DNA from: Clostridia bacterium
GTDB lineage: Bacteria > Bacillota > Clostridia > UMGS1810
Assembly (NCBI GenBank): GCA_017436905.1
Contig: JAFSCF010000014.1
Span: 1-64,000, forward strand
DNA length: 64,000 nt
Reading direction: 5' to 3'
In this document: piece by piece, positions 43,393 through 52,618 of the stretch
Layout of the letters: every line of letters begins with the position of its first letter
How positions within the stretch are numbered: the first letter of the stretch is position 1
Notes under the pieces: model-generated
Seen by the model: only the letters and a program-made list of their open reading frames with translations
What the model was told of the DNA's origin: nothing
Databases searched by the model: none
Translations under genes and position numbers: made by a program

Positions 43393-46167
43393 TTATTCGT
43401 AGATAATGATACCTTTGTATGTACCATCGCCGTCTTTGCTAATTACAAGTACTTTGGATTCAGAACCAACCTCGTCATAAATAGCATCACGTGATGCCTT
43501 TAAGAAGAACTCATTATCTGTAGCATCTCCATCATAACTGTATACAACAGCGTCTGTAACATTTACATATGTCTGAGTTACTTCAGCATCTTCAGCACCT
43601 ATGTATTTAACTTCCATAATTCCGTTACCTTTAGACTCAGCAGGACTCAAAGCAACTGTACCAAATGTCACATAATATGTATTATCGCCGTTAATTGCAT
43701 ACTTAACTCTTCCATCGCCTATTACAGCACCATAGTTGTTGGTCATTTCAGCACCTGAGTAAATAGTAAGTTCACTTGAATCAAAAATAGGAAGTACCTT
43801 TTCTACTACGCCACCATCAAGAAGAACTTTGATAATATCACCGGGCTCTACGCCGTCAAGTGTAGTTGATTCTTTGGTAAGAACTGTCTTAGACTCTCCG
43901 CCAACTGTACTGAATGTATCATATGTAAGTTCTTGAACCGGCTCATTTGCAGAATTATTTTTGCTAAGAATCTTCTTAACAAGAATTGTTTCTGCAGTAG
44001 GTTTAATCTTAACATCCTGACCATAAACAACAACGGCTTTTGCGATATTGTTTTCTATATCAAAAGCGTGAGCATAGTATGTTTCGCCATTTGTAAGATT
44101 TCCTTTACCCATTTTGTAACTTGACTGTACAGTTCTGTCTTTAGGTACCAGGAATACTTTTGTAGTATCGTTAATTGTTATTTTATCAGGACTCTTTGTA
44201 AATACGTTTGAAGAATATGAAAATGCATCAGCAATCATTACTGTATTAGCAGAATCTAAAGTAGTAACTGCTTTTAACTGGCCATTGTTTGCAAGTTCGT
44301 ATTTAACAAGAACTGCTTTTTCAGCATTAACTTTTTTATCAGATGCAAGTTGTGCGTTTACTGTTGTAGCAGAATTAGTTACTGCAGTAACTAAATCAGC
44401 AGGTTCTGCAGGTGAACCGTTAATCTTGAAACCTGTTTTTGATACAATTAATTTCTTGATGCCATTGTTATAGAGTAAAACTTCATAAGTATCAGAATCC
44501 ATATCATTTGAAGCAGCCGCAACATTGATTATATAACCATAGTTCACAGCAACTTCTTTCTTATCAACTGCAGCAATTTTACCTGTAAAATCAAGGTAGA
44601 CTGAGCATACATCGCCAACACTTAATACTTGCGGATATGTAGCGTTATCTATGTTGTTAAGATAGAAATCGCTCATAACAAATTCTTTATTGCCGAATGT
44701 TACAGTCTGCGCTGTATCGTTCAAGCCTTTTACTTCGCTTGTTGAAGAACTTCCTGATGCAGTTTTCTTAGAAACGATAATTTCAACATCATCATCATTG
44801 ATTGCATAAGAAATGATATTGTTTGTAGCAATACTTGCAAGTGTTCCGTCTGCGAGTGTGTCAGAATTGTTGTTTGCAACTTTAACTGTGATATTCTGGG
44901 TATCTTCGTTGAATGTTACGTTTGTACCTGCAAATTTGTCATATACAGTATAAGCGTTCTTATTCTTTGTAACGCTTTTTACATACATATTTGTATAACT
45001 CTTAACAAAAGCCACATCCATATTGCCATCGTCGTTATAGTCTATAAATGTAATGTTTCCGCAATTCAGTTGAAGGTCACTAACCCAGCCTGATGCTTTT
45101 GCACCGCCATTTACTAAAACTTTCATATCATCGGCAAAGTCAAGTTCTGCAATACCGTTTCTTGAGTTTTCATCATAATATTCCATAGATGAAGTTGTAA
45201 CGCTTGCTTTGTTGATATCGATATCTTCAACAAAATAAACTTCGTTAGAAGATGTTTTGCTGATTCTTTCTATTACGTATCTGCCGGAGTCGTCTTCAGA
45301 GTAAGCAATGTTTACTTCATAGCCCAAAAACTCAGCAAGATCATCCATAGAATATGCACCGATATTAAATAAAACTTCTGTACCGTTGTAGTTCAATTTA
45401 ACCTGATTGTTAGCAACGCCATCGCTGTTGCCATTAAGTGCTTTTCTGAACACTGCAATAAGTTGACCTTCAAGTTCCTGAGTACCTTTGGTCTGTTCTT
45501 CATAAGTGCCGCTACCTGCAGAGTATTTGGGGTTGCCGTTTTCGTCAACACCTGTCTGTACCGCGGGAGCAGTATTGTTCATATTATATACAAGTTGTGC
45601 TACCAGACCGCGGATAGCGGGGAGTTCAGCACTGCCAAACGCATTTTTGGTAAGTTTTAAAGCGTTTGCAATTTCAAGGTATGTATTATACCAAGGAGTT
45701 GTTGCCTCGGCGGCATAACCGTAGTTAAGTGCGCAAACAATCATTTTAATTGCCTGAGCATATGTAACAGGGTCATTTGGAGCGAAAATGCCATCACCCA
45801 TACCATTTACGATTTTGCGACTTACTGCATACTCAACATACGGAGATGCCCAGTTATCTGCAGCAACATCAGTAAAACTTGATTTTGTGCTTACAAAATT
45901 GTAACCTGTGGGAGCATCTGCTCTTGAGATAATCGCGCAGAACTCTGCCCTTGTAATGTTACCGTCAGATTTAAAACTGTATGTACCGTCTTCATTCTGA
46001 TAACCATTGATAATGCCTTTTCCCACTAAATCCATGATTGCTTTGTAATATGGATTATCTGTTGTAACGTCATTCATTTCAGCAGCGAAAACTACTGATG
46101 AAAACGCACATGACATAATCATAGCCAAAGAAATCACGATAGCGGATATTCTTTTGAATGTTTTCAT
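43393..46167 (-). CDS. Large S-layer-homology-domain protein (candidate S-layer protein)
   Basis: A 924-aa secreted protein: signal peptide (about 1-28, ending VVFAA), then two to three SLH modules (about 32-200; YYKAIMDLVGKGIINGYQ, NITRAEFCAIISRA, ASPYVEYAVSRKIVNGMGDG) that hold it to pyruvylated wall polymers. The rest is a long beta-rich, Asn/Thr/Ser-rich region with no enzyme motif. A consensus promoter, a 5' hairpin and AGGAGG fit high expression, as for a major surface protein. Adhesin or scaffold roles are alternatives. Confidence 0.88.
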   Translation of the reverse strand: MKTFKRISAIVISLAMIMSCAFSSVVFAAEMNDVTTDNPYYKAIMDLVGKGIINGYQNEDGTYSFKSDGNITRAEFCAIISRADAPTGYNFVSTKSSFTDVAADNWASPYVEYAVSRKIVNGMGDGIFAPNDPVTYAQAIKMIVCALNYGYAAEATTPWYNTYLEIANALKLTKNAFGSAELPAIRGLVAQLVYNMNNTAPAVQTGVDENGNPKYSAGSGTYEEQTKGTQELEGQLIAVFRKALNGNSDGVANNQVKLNYNGTEVLFNIGAYSMDDLAEFLGYEVNIAYSEDDSGRYVIERISKTSSNEVYFVEDIDINKASVTTSSMEYYDENSRNGIAELDFADDMKVLVNGGAKASGWVSDLQLNCGNITFIDYNDDGNMDVAFVKSYTNMYVKSVTKNKNAYTVYDKFAGTNVTFNEDTQNITVKVANNNSDTLADGTLASIATNNIISYAINDDDVEIIVSKKTASGSSSTSEVKGLNDTAQTVTFGNKEFVMSDFYLNNIDNATYPQVLSVGDVCSVYLDFTGKIAAVDKKEVAVNYGYIINVAAASNDMDSDTYEVLLYNNGIKKLIVSKTGFKINGSPAEPADLVTAVTNSATTVNAQLASDKKVNAEKAVLVKYELANNGQLKAVTTLDSANTVMIADAFSYSSNVFTKSPDKITINDTTKVFLVPKDRTVQSSYKMGKGNLTNGETYYAHAFDIENNIAKAVVVYGQDVKIKPTAETILVKKILSKNNSANEPVQELTYDTFSTVGGESKTVLTKESTTLDGVEPGDIIKVLLDGGVVEKVLPIFDSSELTIYSGAEMTNNYGAVIGDGRVKYAINGDNTYYVTFGTVALSPAESKGNGIMEVKYIGAEDAEVTQTYVNVTDAVVYSYDGDATDNEFFLKASRDAIYDEVGSESKVLVISKDGDGTYKGIIIYE

Positions 46168-46200
46168 AATATGTATCCTCCTAAAATAGTATACTTATGT

Positions 46201-46224
46201 AAGCAGATGGTGGCACAACTGCTT
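46201..46224 (-). promoter_or_regulatory. 5' UTR hairpin of the SLH gene
   Basis: AAGCAG / CTGCTT arms at the predicted 5' end of the mRNA, with no T-run. It could stabilise the transcript. Confidence 0.45.
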
Positions 46225-46230
46225 ATTATA

Positions 46231-46259
46231 ATTTTATCATTTAACAAAATATTAGTCAA
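46231..46259 (-). promoter_or_regulatory. Promoter of the large SLH gene
   Basis: Minus strand: TTGACT (46254-46259), 17 bp, TAAAAT (46231-46236). Confidence 0.85.
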
Positions 46260-46362
46260 TAGAAATAATTTCTTGAGTACGTTTTTTGGGCAATTTGTAA
46301 TCTCACAGTAACATTACTGCAAAAAACATAGATTTTAATACAAAATATGTGGAATATTATAC

Positions 46363-46393
46363 AAAAACCCGCCGCACAAGCGACGGGTTTTTA
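46363..46393 (-). terminator. Terminator of the hydCBA operon
   Basis: AAAAACCCG(T/C)CGC stem (one mismatch or wobble) and complement around AAG, then T-rich sequence on the minus strand. Confidence 0.88.
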
Positions 46394-46401
46394 AAATTTA
46401 A

Positions 46402-48141
46402 TTATACGTCAGATCTGTCTGTATAGTGAGTATGCAGCAATTCGTGAGATTTGTGTCCGCAAGGCTCGCCGAGGAACTCAGAATAAAGTTCTTTTATTGC
46501 AGGGTTCTCGTGAGATTTACGTAAAGTTGACGCTCTGTCTTCATCATAAAGTGCTTTTGCACGGAGCGCTTTAACATCTACCTGAGCCTGAACTTTTGCA
46601 GATACGATAGGCTGACCGCCACCTGTTACACAGCCACCGGGGCAGCCCATAATTTCGATGAACTCGTAGTTCTTCTCGCCTGATTTGATGCTATCGAGAA
46701 GTTTGCGTGCATTTCCAAGACCGTGAGCAACAGCAACACGAACTTTTTTGCCTGCAACTTCAACTTCAGCCTCTTTGATACCTTCTGTACCACGTACAGC
46801 AGCAAATTCAATGTTATCCATTGCTTTGCCTTCGAGGATTTCGTATACTGTTCTGATAGCCGCTTCCATAACACCGCCGGTTGCACCGAAGATAACGCCG
46901 GCACCTGTAGCAGGACCGAAAGGATTGTCAAACTCTTCATCAGCGAGTTTAACGAAATCGATACCGCACTCTTTAATCATTTTAGCAAGTTCTCTTGTAG
47001 TGATAACTGCGTCAACGTCACGGTAACCAGTACCTTTCATCTCTTCTCTCTGTGCTTCGTACTTTTTAGCAGTACATGGCATTACAGATACAACGTAGAT
47101 ATCAGCAGGGTTAATACCCATCTTTTCTGCGTAGTAAGATTTAATAATGGCACCAAACATCTCGTGAGGAGATTTGCATGATGACAGATTGTCTAAGAAA
47201 TCAGGATAGTTGTGTTCGCAGAACTTAATCCAACCGGGGCTGCATGAAGTAATCATAGGCAGTTTGCCGCCGTTTTTAATTCTGTTAATGAACTCTGTGC
47301 CCTCTTCCATAATGGTAAGGTCAGCACCGGTATCCGTATCGAACACTTTGTCTACGCCGATTCTCTTAATAGCGGCAACCATTTTGCCGGTAGCACGTGT
47401 GCCGATTTCCATGCCGAACTCTTCGCCGATAGCAGCACGAACAGCAGGAGCAACCTGAACAACAACGTGTTTGGTTTCGTCGTGGATAGCATTCCAAACG
47501 TCTTTTGTAGAGTCTTTTTCGCTGAGTGCACCAACGGGGCAGGCAGCAATACACTGACCACACATTACACAGGATACATCATTGAGAGATTTCTCAAAGA
47601 TGCTGCCGATGTGAGTGTTGATACCTCTGTCGATAGCACCGATAGCGTTAACTGTCTGTACTTTTGAACATACTGCGGTACAACGTCTGCAAAGTATACA
47701 TTTATTGTTATCACGAACAATTGATGGTGAGAAATCGTCGATAGCGTAAACTTTGTTTTCGCCGTCGTAACGGATATCGTCAACGCCCAATTCTTCGCAC
47801 ATTGTCTGAAGTTCGCAGTTTCTGTTTCTTACGCAAGTAAGACATTTGCGATCGTGGTTTGAAAGGATAAGTTCAAGGTTAGCCTTTCTTGCAGCACGTA
47901 CTTTAGGAGAGTTTGTGAAAACTTCCATACCCTCAGATACGGGGTATACACACGCTGCCTGAAGCGCTCTTGCGCCTTTGATTTCAACGAGGCACATTCT
48001 GCAGGCACCGATTTCGTTTACATTCTTAAGGTAGCAAAGAGTAGGGATATGAATATTCGCATCTCTTGCTGCGTCAAGAACTGTATATGTTGACGGTACG
48101 CTATATTCGCCGCCGTTGATTTTTATATTTACCATGTTCAT
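46402..48141 (-). CDS. hydA: [FeFe] hydrogenase catalytic subunit HydA (NADH/ferredoxin-linked multimeric type)
   Basis: A 579-aa subunit: N-terminal [2Fe-2S] domain (CYLKNVNEIGACRMCLVEIKG; third ligand in ALQAACVYP), the His-Cys3 motif (HDRKCLTCVRNRNCELQ), two [4Fe-4S] clusters (CILCRRCTAVCSK, CVMCGQCIAACPVG), then the H-cluster domain with L1 TSCSPGW, L2 MPCTAKKYE and L3 GCPGGCVTGGGQP. It makes or consumes H2. With HydB and HydC it forms the soluble trimer that in relatives oxidises NADH and ferredoxin together (bifurcation). The final gene of the operon, 19 bp after hydB. Confidence 0.96.
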   Translation of the reverse strand: MNMVNIKINGGEYSVPSTYTVLDAARDANIHIPTLCYLKNVNEIGACRMCLVEIKGARALQAACVYPVSEGMEVFTNSPKVRAARKANLELILSNHDRKCLTCVRNRNCELQTMCEELGVDDIRYDGENKVYAIDDFSPSIVRDNNKCILCRRCTAVCSKVQTVNAIGAIDRGINTHIGSIFEKSLNDVSCVMCGQCIAACPVGALSEKDSTKDVWNAIHDETKHVVVQVAPAVRAAIGEEFGMEIGTRATGKMVAAIKRIGVDKVFDTDTGADLTIMEEGTEFINRIKNGGKLPMITSCSPGWIKFCEHNYPDFLDNLSSCKSPHEMFGAIIKSYYAEKMGINPADIYVVSVMPCTAKKYEAQREEMKGTGYRDVDAVITTRELAKMIKECGIDFVKLADEEFDNPFGPATGAGVIFGATGGVMEAAIRTVYEILEGKAMDNIEFAAVRGTEGIKEAEVEVAGKKVRVAVAHGLGNARKLLDSIKSGEKNYEFIEIMGCPGGCVTGGGQPIVSAKVQAQVDVKALRAKALYDEDRASTLRKSHENPAIKELYSEFLGEPCGHKSHELLHTHYTDRSDV

Positions 48142-48160
48142 TGGTTTATTCTCCTCCTAC

Positions 48161-49954
48161 TTATTTAGAAATTGCTTTGAACTTACAAGCGCTCTCGCAG
48201 ACGCCGCACTTAATACATTTATCAGTATCGATTACGTAAGGTTCTTTAATCTTACCTGAAATTGCACCAACAGGGCAGTTTCTTGCACAGAGGCTGCAGC
48301 CTTTACATTTTTCGGGGTCAATCTTGTAAGAAACAAGTGCTTTACATACGCCTGCAGGACATTTTTTATCTACAACGTGAGCAATATACTCATCTCTGAA
48401 ATATTTAAGTGTACTTAAAATCGGGTTAGGCGCTGTCTGACCGAGACCGCAGAACGCAGAGTCTTTGATAGCGTAGCACAACTCTTCAAGTTTGTCGATA
48501 TCTTCGAGTGTGCCCTTACCCTCTGTGATTTTGTTAAGAATTTCAAGCAATCTCTTTGTACCTACACGGCAGGGAGTACATTTACCGCAGGACTCATCAA
48601 CTGTAAATTCAAGGAAGAATTTAGCGATGTCAACCATACAGGTATCCTCGTCCATAACTATAAGACCGCCAGAACCCATCATTGAGCCGATAGCAGTTAA
48701 GTTATCGTAATCAATGGGAGTGTCGATAAGGTGAGCAGGGATACATCCGCCTGAAGGACCACCTGTCTGTGCTGCTTTAAACTGTTTGCCATTGGGGATA
48801 CCGCCGCCGATGTCATAAACAACTTCGCGCAGTGTTGTACCCATAGGAACTTCAACCAGACCTGTGTTGTTAATTTTACCACCTACAGCGAATACCTTTG
48901 TACCTTTGCTCTTTTCAGTACCGATTGTGTTGAACCAATCAGCGCCGTTATTAATAATAGCAGTAATATTTGCGTAAGTTTCAACGTTATTTAAAAGTGT
49001 TGGTTTCTGCCACAGACCTTTAACAGCCGGGAACGGAGGACGGGGACGTGGCTCACCACGGTGACCTTCGATACTGGTCATAAGCGCAGTTTCCTCACCG
49101 CAAACGAACGCACCAGCACCAAGACGGAGTTCCATATCAAAACTAAAGTCTGTGCCGAAGATGTTTTTACCGAGAAGTCCGTATTCTCTTGCCTGCTCAA
49201 TAGCAATGTTAAGACGTTTAACAGCGATGGGGTACTCTGCACGGATATATACGAAACCTCTGTCAGCACCTACTGCATAAGCAGCGATAGCCATAGCCTC
49301 GATAAGTGAGTGCGGGTCACCTTCAAGAACAGATCTGTCCATGAACGCACCGGGGTCACCCTCGTCTGCGTTACAAGCAACGAATTTCTGCTCGCCCGGA
49401 GCATCAGCAGTAAACTGCCATTTCATACCTGTTGAGAAACCTGCACCACCACGGCCACGAAGACCGGATTTTTTAATCTCGTCGATTACTTCCTGAGGTT
49501 TCATTTCTGTTAAAACTTTACCCAATGCTTTGTAACCGTCGTATGCGATATACTCTTCGATATCTTCGGGGTTGATAACACCGCAGTTACGCAGTGCGAT
49601 TCTCATCTGGTTTTTGTAGAAGTCAACTTCGTTAAGTGATTTAACACCCTCATCTTCTGTAAGAGTTTCTTTGTAAACAAGACGTTTTACAACTCTACCC
49701 TTTAAGAAGTGCTCTTCAACAATTTCAGGAATATCCTCGGGAGTAACCATACTATAGAATACGCCCTCGGGATATACAATCATAATAGGTCCTAAAGCGC
49801 AAAGACCGAAGCAACCGGTTCTTACTACTTTAATTTCATTTTCAAGATTTTTTTCTTTAAGGCTTGCTTCAAGTGCGTTGATAATTTTTTCACTTCCGGA
49901 GGAAGTACATCCGGTACCACCGCAGACAAGCACATGTGCTCTTGCTAATTCCAT
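48161..49954 (-). CDS. hydB: HydB, NuoF-like NADH-binding hydrogenase subunit
   Basis: A 597-aa flavoprotein: N-terminal thioredoxin-like [2Fe-2S] domain (CGGTGCTSSGS...CFGLCALGP), central NuoF core with NADH and FMN sites (LRGRGGAGFSTGMKW, CNADEGDPGAFMDR, GAGAFVCGEETALM), the [4Fe-4S] motif ESCGKCTPCRVG, and two C-terminal ferredoxin clusters (CKGCSLCARNCPVG, CIKCGVCESACKF). It passes electrons from NADH to HydA or gates bifurcation. Confidence 0.96.
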   Translation of the reverse strand: MELARAHVLVCGGTGCTSSGSEKIINALEASLKEKNLENEIKVVRTGCFGLCALGPIMIVYPEGVFYSMVTPEDIPEIVEEHFLKGRVVKRLVYKETLTEDEGVKSLNEVDFYKNQMRIALRNCGVINPEDIEEYIAYDGYKALGKVLTEMKPQEVIDEIKKSGLRGRGGAGFSTGMKWQFTADAPGEQKFVACNADEGDPGAFMDRSVLEGDPHSLIEAMAIAAYAVGADRGFVYIRAEYPIAVKRLNIAIEQAREYGLLGKNIFGTDFSFDMELRLGAGAFVCGEETALMTSIEGHRGEPRPRPPFPAVKGLWQKPTLLNNVETYANITAIINNGADWFNTIGTEKSKGTKVFAVGGKINNTGLVEVPMGTTLREVVYDIGGGIPNGKQFKAAQTGGPSGGCIPAHLIDTPIDYDNLTAIGSMMGSGGLIVMDEDTCMVDIAKFFLEFTVDESCGKCTPCRVGTKRLLEILNKITEGKGTLEDIDKLEELCYAIKDSAFCGLGQTAPNPILSTLKYFRDEYIAHVVDKKCPAGVCKALVSYKIDPEKCKGCSLCARNCPVGAISGKIKEPYVIDTDKCIKCGVCESACKFKAISK

Positions 49955-49975
49955 TTTAACGTAATCCTCCTTCTA

Positions 49976-50350
49976 TTATTTATCTGAGCCGATTGTAAAC
50001 TCAGCAACAACATTACCGTTTACAATATGCTCGTTAATTACACGAACTGCTTTTGCAGCGTCCATCTTGATATATGTGGTTTTGGTGCCGTCAGCGCCAT
50101 AAACCTCAACGATGGGCTCGTATTTGCACATACCTACGCAACCTGTCTGTGTAACGTATGCATTTGTGATGTTTCTCTTTTCGATTTCTTCCATCATAGC
50201 GGTAAGAACGGGACGTGCGCCTGCTGCAATACCGCAGGTAGCCATACCTACAACAATTCTTGTGTTGCCTTCTTCGCCGGCTTCGTTTCTTACGTTTATT
50301 TTATTAGCCATTCTGTTTCTTATCTGTTCAAGTTCAGCCAAACTTTTCAT
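49976..50350 (-). CDS. Small [2Fe-2S] thioredoxin-like ferredoxin in the hydrogenase operon
   Basis: A 124-aa protein with the cysteine pattern ATCGIAAGA ... TQTGCVGMCKYEP of thioredoxin-like [2Fe-2S] ferredoxins. It resembles a free-standing copy of the HydB N-terminal domain. Such genes commonly sit between hydC and hydB in Clostridia; it may be an extra electron carrier or a redox switch for the neighbouring ATPase. AGGAGG precedes the ATG. Confidence 0.85.
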   Translation of the reverse strand: MKSLAELEQIRNRMANKINVRNEAGEEGNTRIVVGMATCGIAAGARPVLTAMMEEIEKRNITNAYVTQTGCVGMCKYEPIVEVYGADGTKTTYIKMDAAKAVRVINEHIVNGNVVAEFTIGSDK

Positions 50351-50374
50351 ATCAATATCCTCCTGTTAGGTTAT

Positions 50375-50926
50375 TCATATATTCTCTGCAACAATCTCTT
50401 GCAGTCCCTCTTCGATGTAGCCGTTAATCCATGCCAGCACCTCAGGGGTGTTTATAGCAACGTCGCCCAAGATTTCCTTAACCTGCACGGTGGAAAACTC
50501 AAACACATTGCCGTTAAAATCATGCCTGTACACAAAATCCGTACTTTCGCTTCCGCTTACTAATGTAACCATAGTAGACGCCATATCACCCAAAGGCTGG
50601 CGGTCAATGCTGTCACGCACAAACACAGCCTTTACAACCGTGCCCTCGCCCACTTTAGAGGTTATATCAAACGTTCCTCCGGTAAGTTCGGCAGCAGTTT
50701 TAAAAAGCGATAATCCCATACCGACCTTACGTGTGGTACGTGTAGTTTTAAAAGGGTCTGTAACGCCTTTTAAAAATTCCTCGTCCATGCCGCAGCCGTT
50801 GTCGGTAATGGTTATCTCAATCACATTACGCGCGGTGCTTTCGGTTATATCCACCTCAACTAAGGCAGCGCCCGCTTTAGTAGAATTTTTAACAATATCT
50901 AAAATGTGTAAGGATAACTCTGTCAT
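50375..50926 (-). CDS. GHKL-fold ATP-binding protein (anti-sigma/histidine-kinase-like) inside hydCBA
   Basis: A 183-aa protein made only of an HATPase domain. The N box (LHILDIVKNSTKAGA), G1 box (ITDNGCGMDEE) and G2 box (RKVGMGLSLFKTAAELTGG) are visible. No histidine phosphoacceptor, membrane segment or sensor domain is present, so it is more like SpoIIAB/RsbW kinases than a full sensor kinase. I start at MTELSLHILD (50926), just after the hydC stop. Co-transcription with hydrogenase subunits suggests it reports or tunes redox state. Confidence 0.85.
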   Translation of the reverse strand: MTELSLHILDIVKNSTKAGAALVEVDITESTARNVIEITITDNGCGMDEEFLKGVTDPFKTTRTTRKVGMGLSLFKTAAELTGGTFDITSKVGEGTVVKAVFVRDSIDRQPLGDMASTMVTLVSGSESTDFVYRHDFNGNVFEFSTVQVKEILGDVAINTPEVLAWINGYIEEGLQEIVAENI

Positions 50927-50927
50927 A

Positions 50928-51422
50928 TTAGTCCATATATTTAGCCAGAATACCCTCAACGTCGTCTACTACCAGACGGCCGTAAACATCGTCGTTAACG
51001 GTAAATACAGGTGCAAGACCGCACGCACCGATGCAACGTGTAGCCTCTAAAGAGAACTTGCCGTCTGCAGTGCACTCACCAACGTCAATGCCGATAATCT
51101 GCTTAATTTTTTCAAGGATATCGCCGGAGCCTTTAACATAGCATGCAGTACCAAGGCACACACCGATTTTATACTTACCCTTGGGATTGATAGAGAACTG
51201 TGTGTAGAATGTTACAACACCGTAAATCTCTGAAACGGGAACCCCAATTCCCTCTGAAATAACCTTCTGAACCTCCAGAGGCAGATAACCTATAATTTCC
51301 TGAACCTCGTGGAGAACAGGTATCAATGCGCCGTCAGTATCTTTGTACTTTGCAATGACCTGCTGTACCTTTTCTTCCTGCTCTTTTGTCATAACGAAAG
51401 CAGGAGTTGCTTTTTCGCTCAT
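50928..51422 (-). CDS. hydC: HydC, NuoE-like [2Fe-2S] hydrogenase subunit
   Basis: A 164-aa thioredoxin-fold protein: helical N-terminus (ALIPVLHEVQEIIGYLP), VYGVVTFYTQF-type core (YGVVTFYTQF), and the four cluster cysteines in CLGTAC...CIGACGLAP. It couples NADH oxidation at HydB to the other subunits. First gene of the operon, with AGGAGG before the ATG and a promoter region carrying Rex-like sites. Confidence 0.95.
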   Translation of the reverse strand: MSEKATPAFVMTKEQEEKVQQVIAKYKDTDGALIPVLHEVQEIIGYLPLEVQKVISEGIGVPVSEIYGVVTFYTQFSINPKGKYKIGVCLGTACYVKGSGDILEKIKQIIGIDVGECTADGKFSLEATRCIGACGLAPVFTVNDDVYGRLVVDDVEGILAKYMD

Positions 51423-51447
51423 TTGTCATCCTCCTAATTTATTTTGA

Positions 51448-51465
51448 TTGTTACTTTTTTAACAA
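51448..51465. promoter_or_regulatory. Rex-like operator 1 upstream of hydC
   Basis: TTGTTAC-TTTT-TTAACAA: 13 of 14 informative positions of the clostridial Rex consensus TTGTTAA-N4-TTAACAA. Lies just downstream of the transcription start, a position suited to repression. Confidence 0.7.
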
Positions 51466-51475
51466 TATTACAAAC

Positions 51476-51493
51476 ATATTAATTATAACACAA
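51476..51493. promoter_or_regulatory. Rex-like operator 2 overlapping the hydC -10
   Basis: Minus strand TTGTGTT-ATAA-TTAATAT, a weaker match covering the -10 hexamer. Its placement on the -10 resembles that of the nifJ site. Confidence 0.4.
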
Positions 51494-51510
51494 TTTTCGT
51501 GGTATTTCCA
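51482..51510 (-). promoter_or_regulatory. Promoter of hydCBA
   Basis: Minus strand: TGGAAA (51505-51510), 17 bp, TATAAT (51482-51487). Confidence 0.65.
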
Positions 51511-51564
51511 CTAAATTTTTAATTTTTCATTGCTTAAATTAATTATTATACATTATATACAAAA

Positions 51565-52272
51565 TTACTGTCCAAGAATGTTAATTATTACCTCAGCATT
51601 TAATTTTTCTGCCTCTAAAAAGTGCTCTTTTTCCGATATATCCCAAAGATAATGTGCATCAGACGAGTGAATTATGGCAAATCTATCAAGCCCTTTATCA
51701 TCATACATAGCATCTGCTTTGGAAAGGTCTTTCACCTCTACAGTTTTAAATCCCCAACTGTCGTCTATAAATCCGAGGTTGGATATAACGCTGTATGCAG
51801 ATTTGTCTATGTGCGCAGGGATTGCAACACCGCCGAACGCCAAAGCAAGTTCCGCCACTTTGTCCACAGAAAGAGTCGTAGCAGTAACAAGCAGATTTTC
51901 TTCGTACTCTACAATGTTGTCGTCCTCATCCATAACCGCCTGATGGCCGAATATATCAGGACGGTTTTTTATTTTAGGCAGATGTGCTTTAACCTGCTCC
52001 TCCATTTTAAGCGCCGCATCAAGATTTGGAAATATGCACACTATATGGCACTCCTCTGCACTTTCAACCTCCATACCGGGCAGAACAAGCAGGTCTGTGC
52101 TCTCTGCGCATTTGATGCACGCAGCAGCATTACGGCAAGTGTTATGGTCAGTAATTGCTATAACATCAAGTCCCTTTAACACCGCCATATTGACAATATT
52201 ATTGGGTGTCATATCGTCATCACCACACGGAGAAAGCGCAGTATGAATATGTAAATCATACGCTATTTTCAT
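51565..52272 (-). CDS. PHP-domain phosphoesterase
   Basis: A 235-aa protein with the metal-binding PHP motifs: DLHIHTALSPCG (about 6-17), AITDHNTCRNAAA (about 39-51), a histidine in PAHIDKSAYS and SSDAHYL near the end. PHP proteins hydrolyse phosphoester or nucleotide substrates. It overlaps the preceding DRTGG gene by 4 bp and is the last gene of the hydS cluster. Removing a phosphate or nucleotide signal within this cluster is a possible role, by inference only. Confidence 0.85.
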   Translation of the reverse strand: MKIAYDLHIHTALSPCGDDDMTPNNIVNMAVLKGLDVIAITDHNTCRNAAACIKCAESTDLLVLPGMEVESAEECHIVCIFPNLDAALKMEEQVKAHLPKIKNRPDIFGHQAVMDEDDNIVEYEENLLVTATTLSVDKVAELALAFGGVAIPAHIDKSAYSVISNLGFIDDSWGFKTVEVKDLSKADAMYDDKGLDRFAIIHSSDAHYLWDISEKEHFLEAEKLNAEVIINILGQ

Positions 52273-52598
52273 AATAGTTTTCCTATCGCAACGGCAGCGG
52301 CAAATGCACTCATTTGTGTACGGAGTATCACAACGCCTTCGTTGTTTGCTTTTGCAATAACGCTGTCTTCAATATGCATACCCTCTGCAACCAGTACGCA
52401 CGCAGCCTCGGTAAGCACGGCAACAGCGGCAATGTTTACATTAGCCTGAACGGTAATCCACACATCACCTGCGCACACTTTAGACATTGCAAGGCTTAAA
52501 AGGTCACAAACATAACAACCGGTTGCATCTTTTGTACTGATGTCGGCATTTGTTAAAACCTCTGCCGAAGTGGCTTTTATAATATCATTCAATGTCAT
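52269..52598 (-). CDS. DRTGG-domain protein (second copy)
   Basis: A 109-aa protein beginning MTLNDIIKATSAEVLTNAD, with YVCDLLSLAMSKVCAGDVWIT and ILRTQMSAFAAAVAIGKL, the DRTGG fold also found next to HPr-kinase-like and CBS domains; DRTGG may bind a nucleotide or mediate protein contact. ATG at 52596-52598 follows GGAGA; a longer reading from 52622 overlaps hydS. Paralogous to the gene at 54352. Confidence 0.82.
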   Translation of the reverse strand: MTLNDIIKATSAEVLTNADISTKDATGCYVCDLLSLAMSKVCAGDVWITVQANVNIAAVAVLTEAACVLVAEGMHIEDSVIAKANNEGVVILRTQMSAFAAAVAIGKLL

Positions 52599-52618
52599 AT
52601 GTATCTCTCCTAATGCTA

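Noticed and set aside
46402-48141. Ser in HydA L1 motif (TSCSPGW) as a sign of a defective H-cluster
   Set aside because: I associate this form with NAD(P)H-linked multimeric hydrogenases, and all other cluster motifs are intact, so I do not read it as damage.
50448-51050. 200-codon plus-strand frame opposite the GHKL ATPase and hydC
   Set aside because: Crosses the boundary of two real genes on the other strand and has no start signals or family resemblance.
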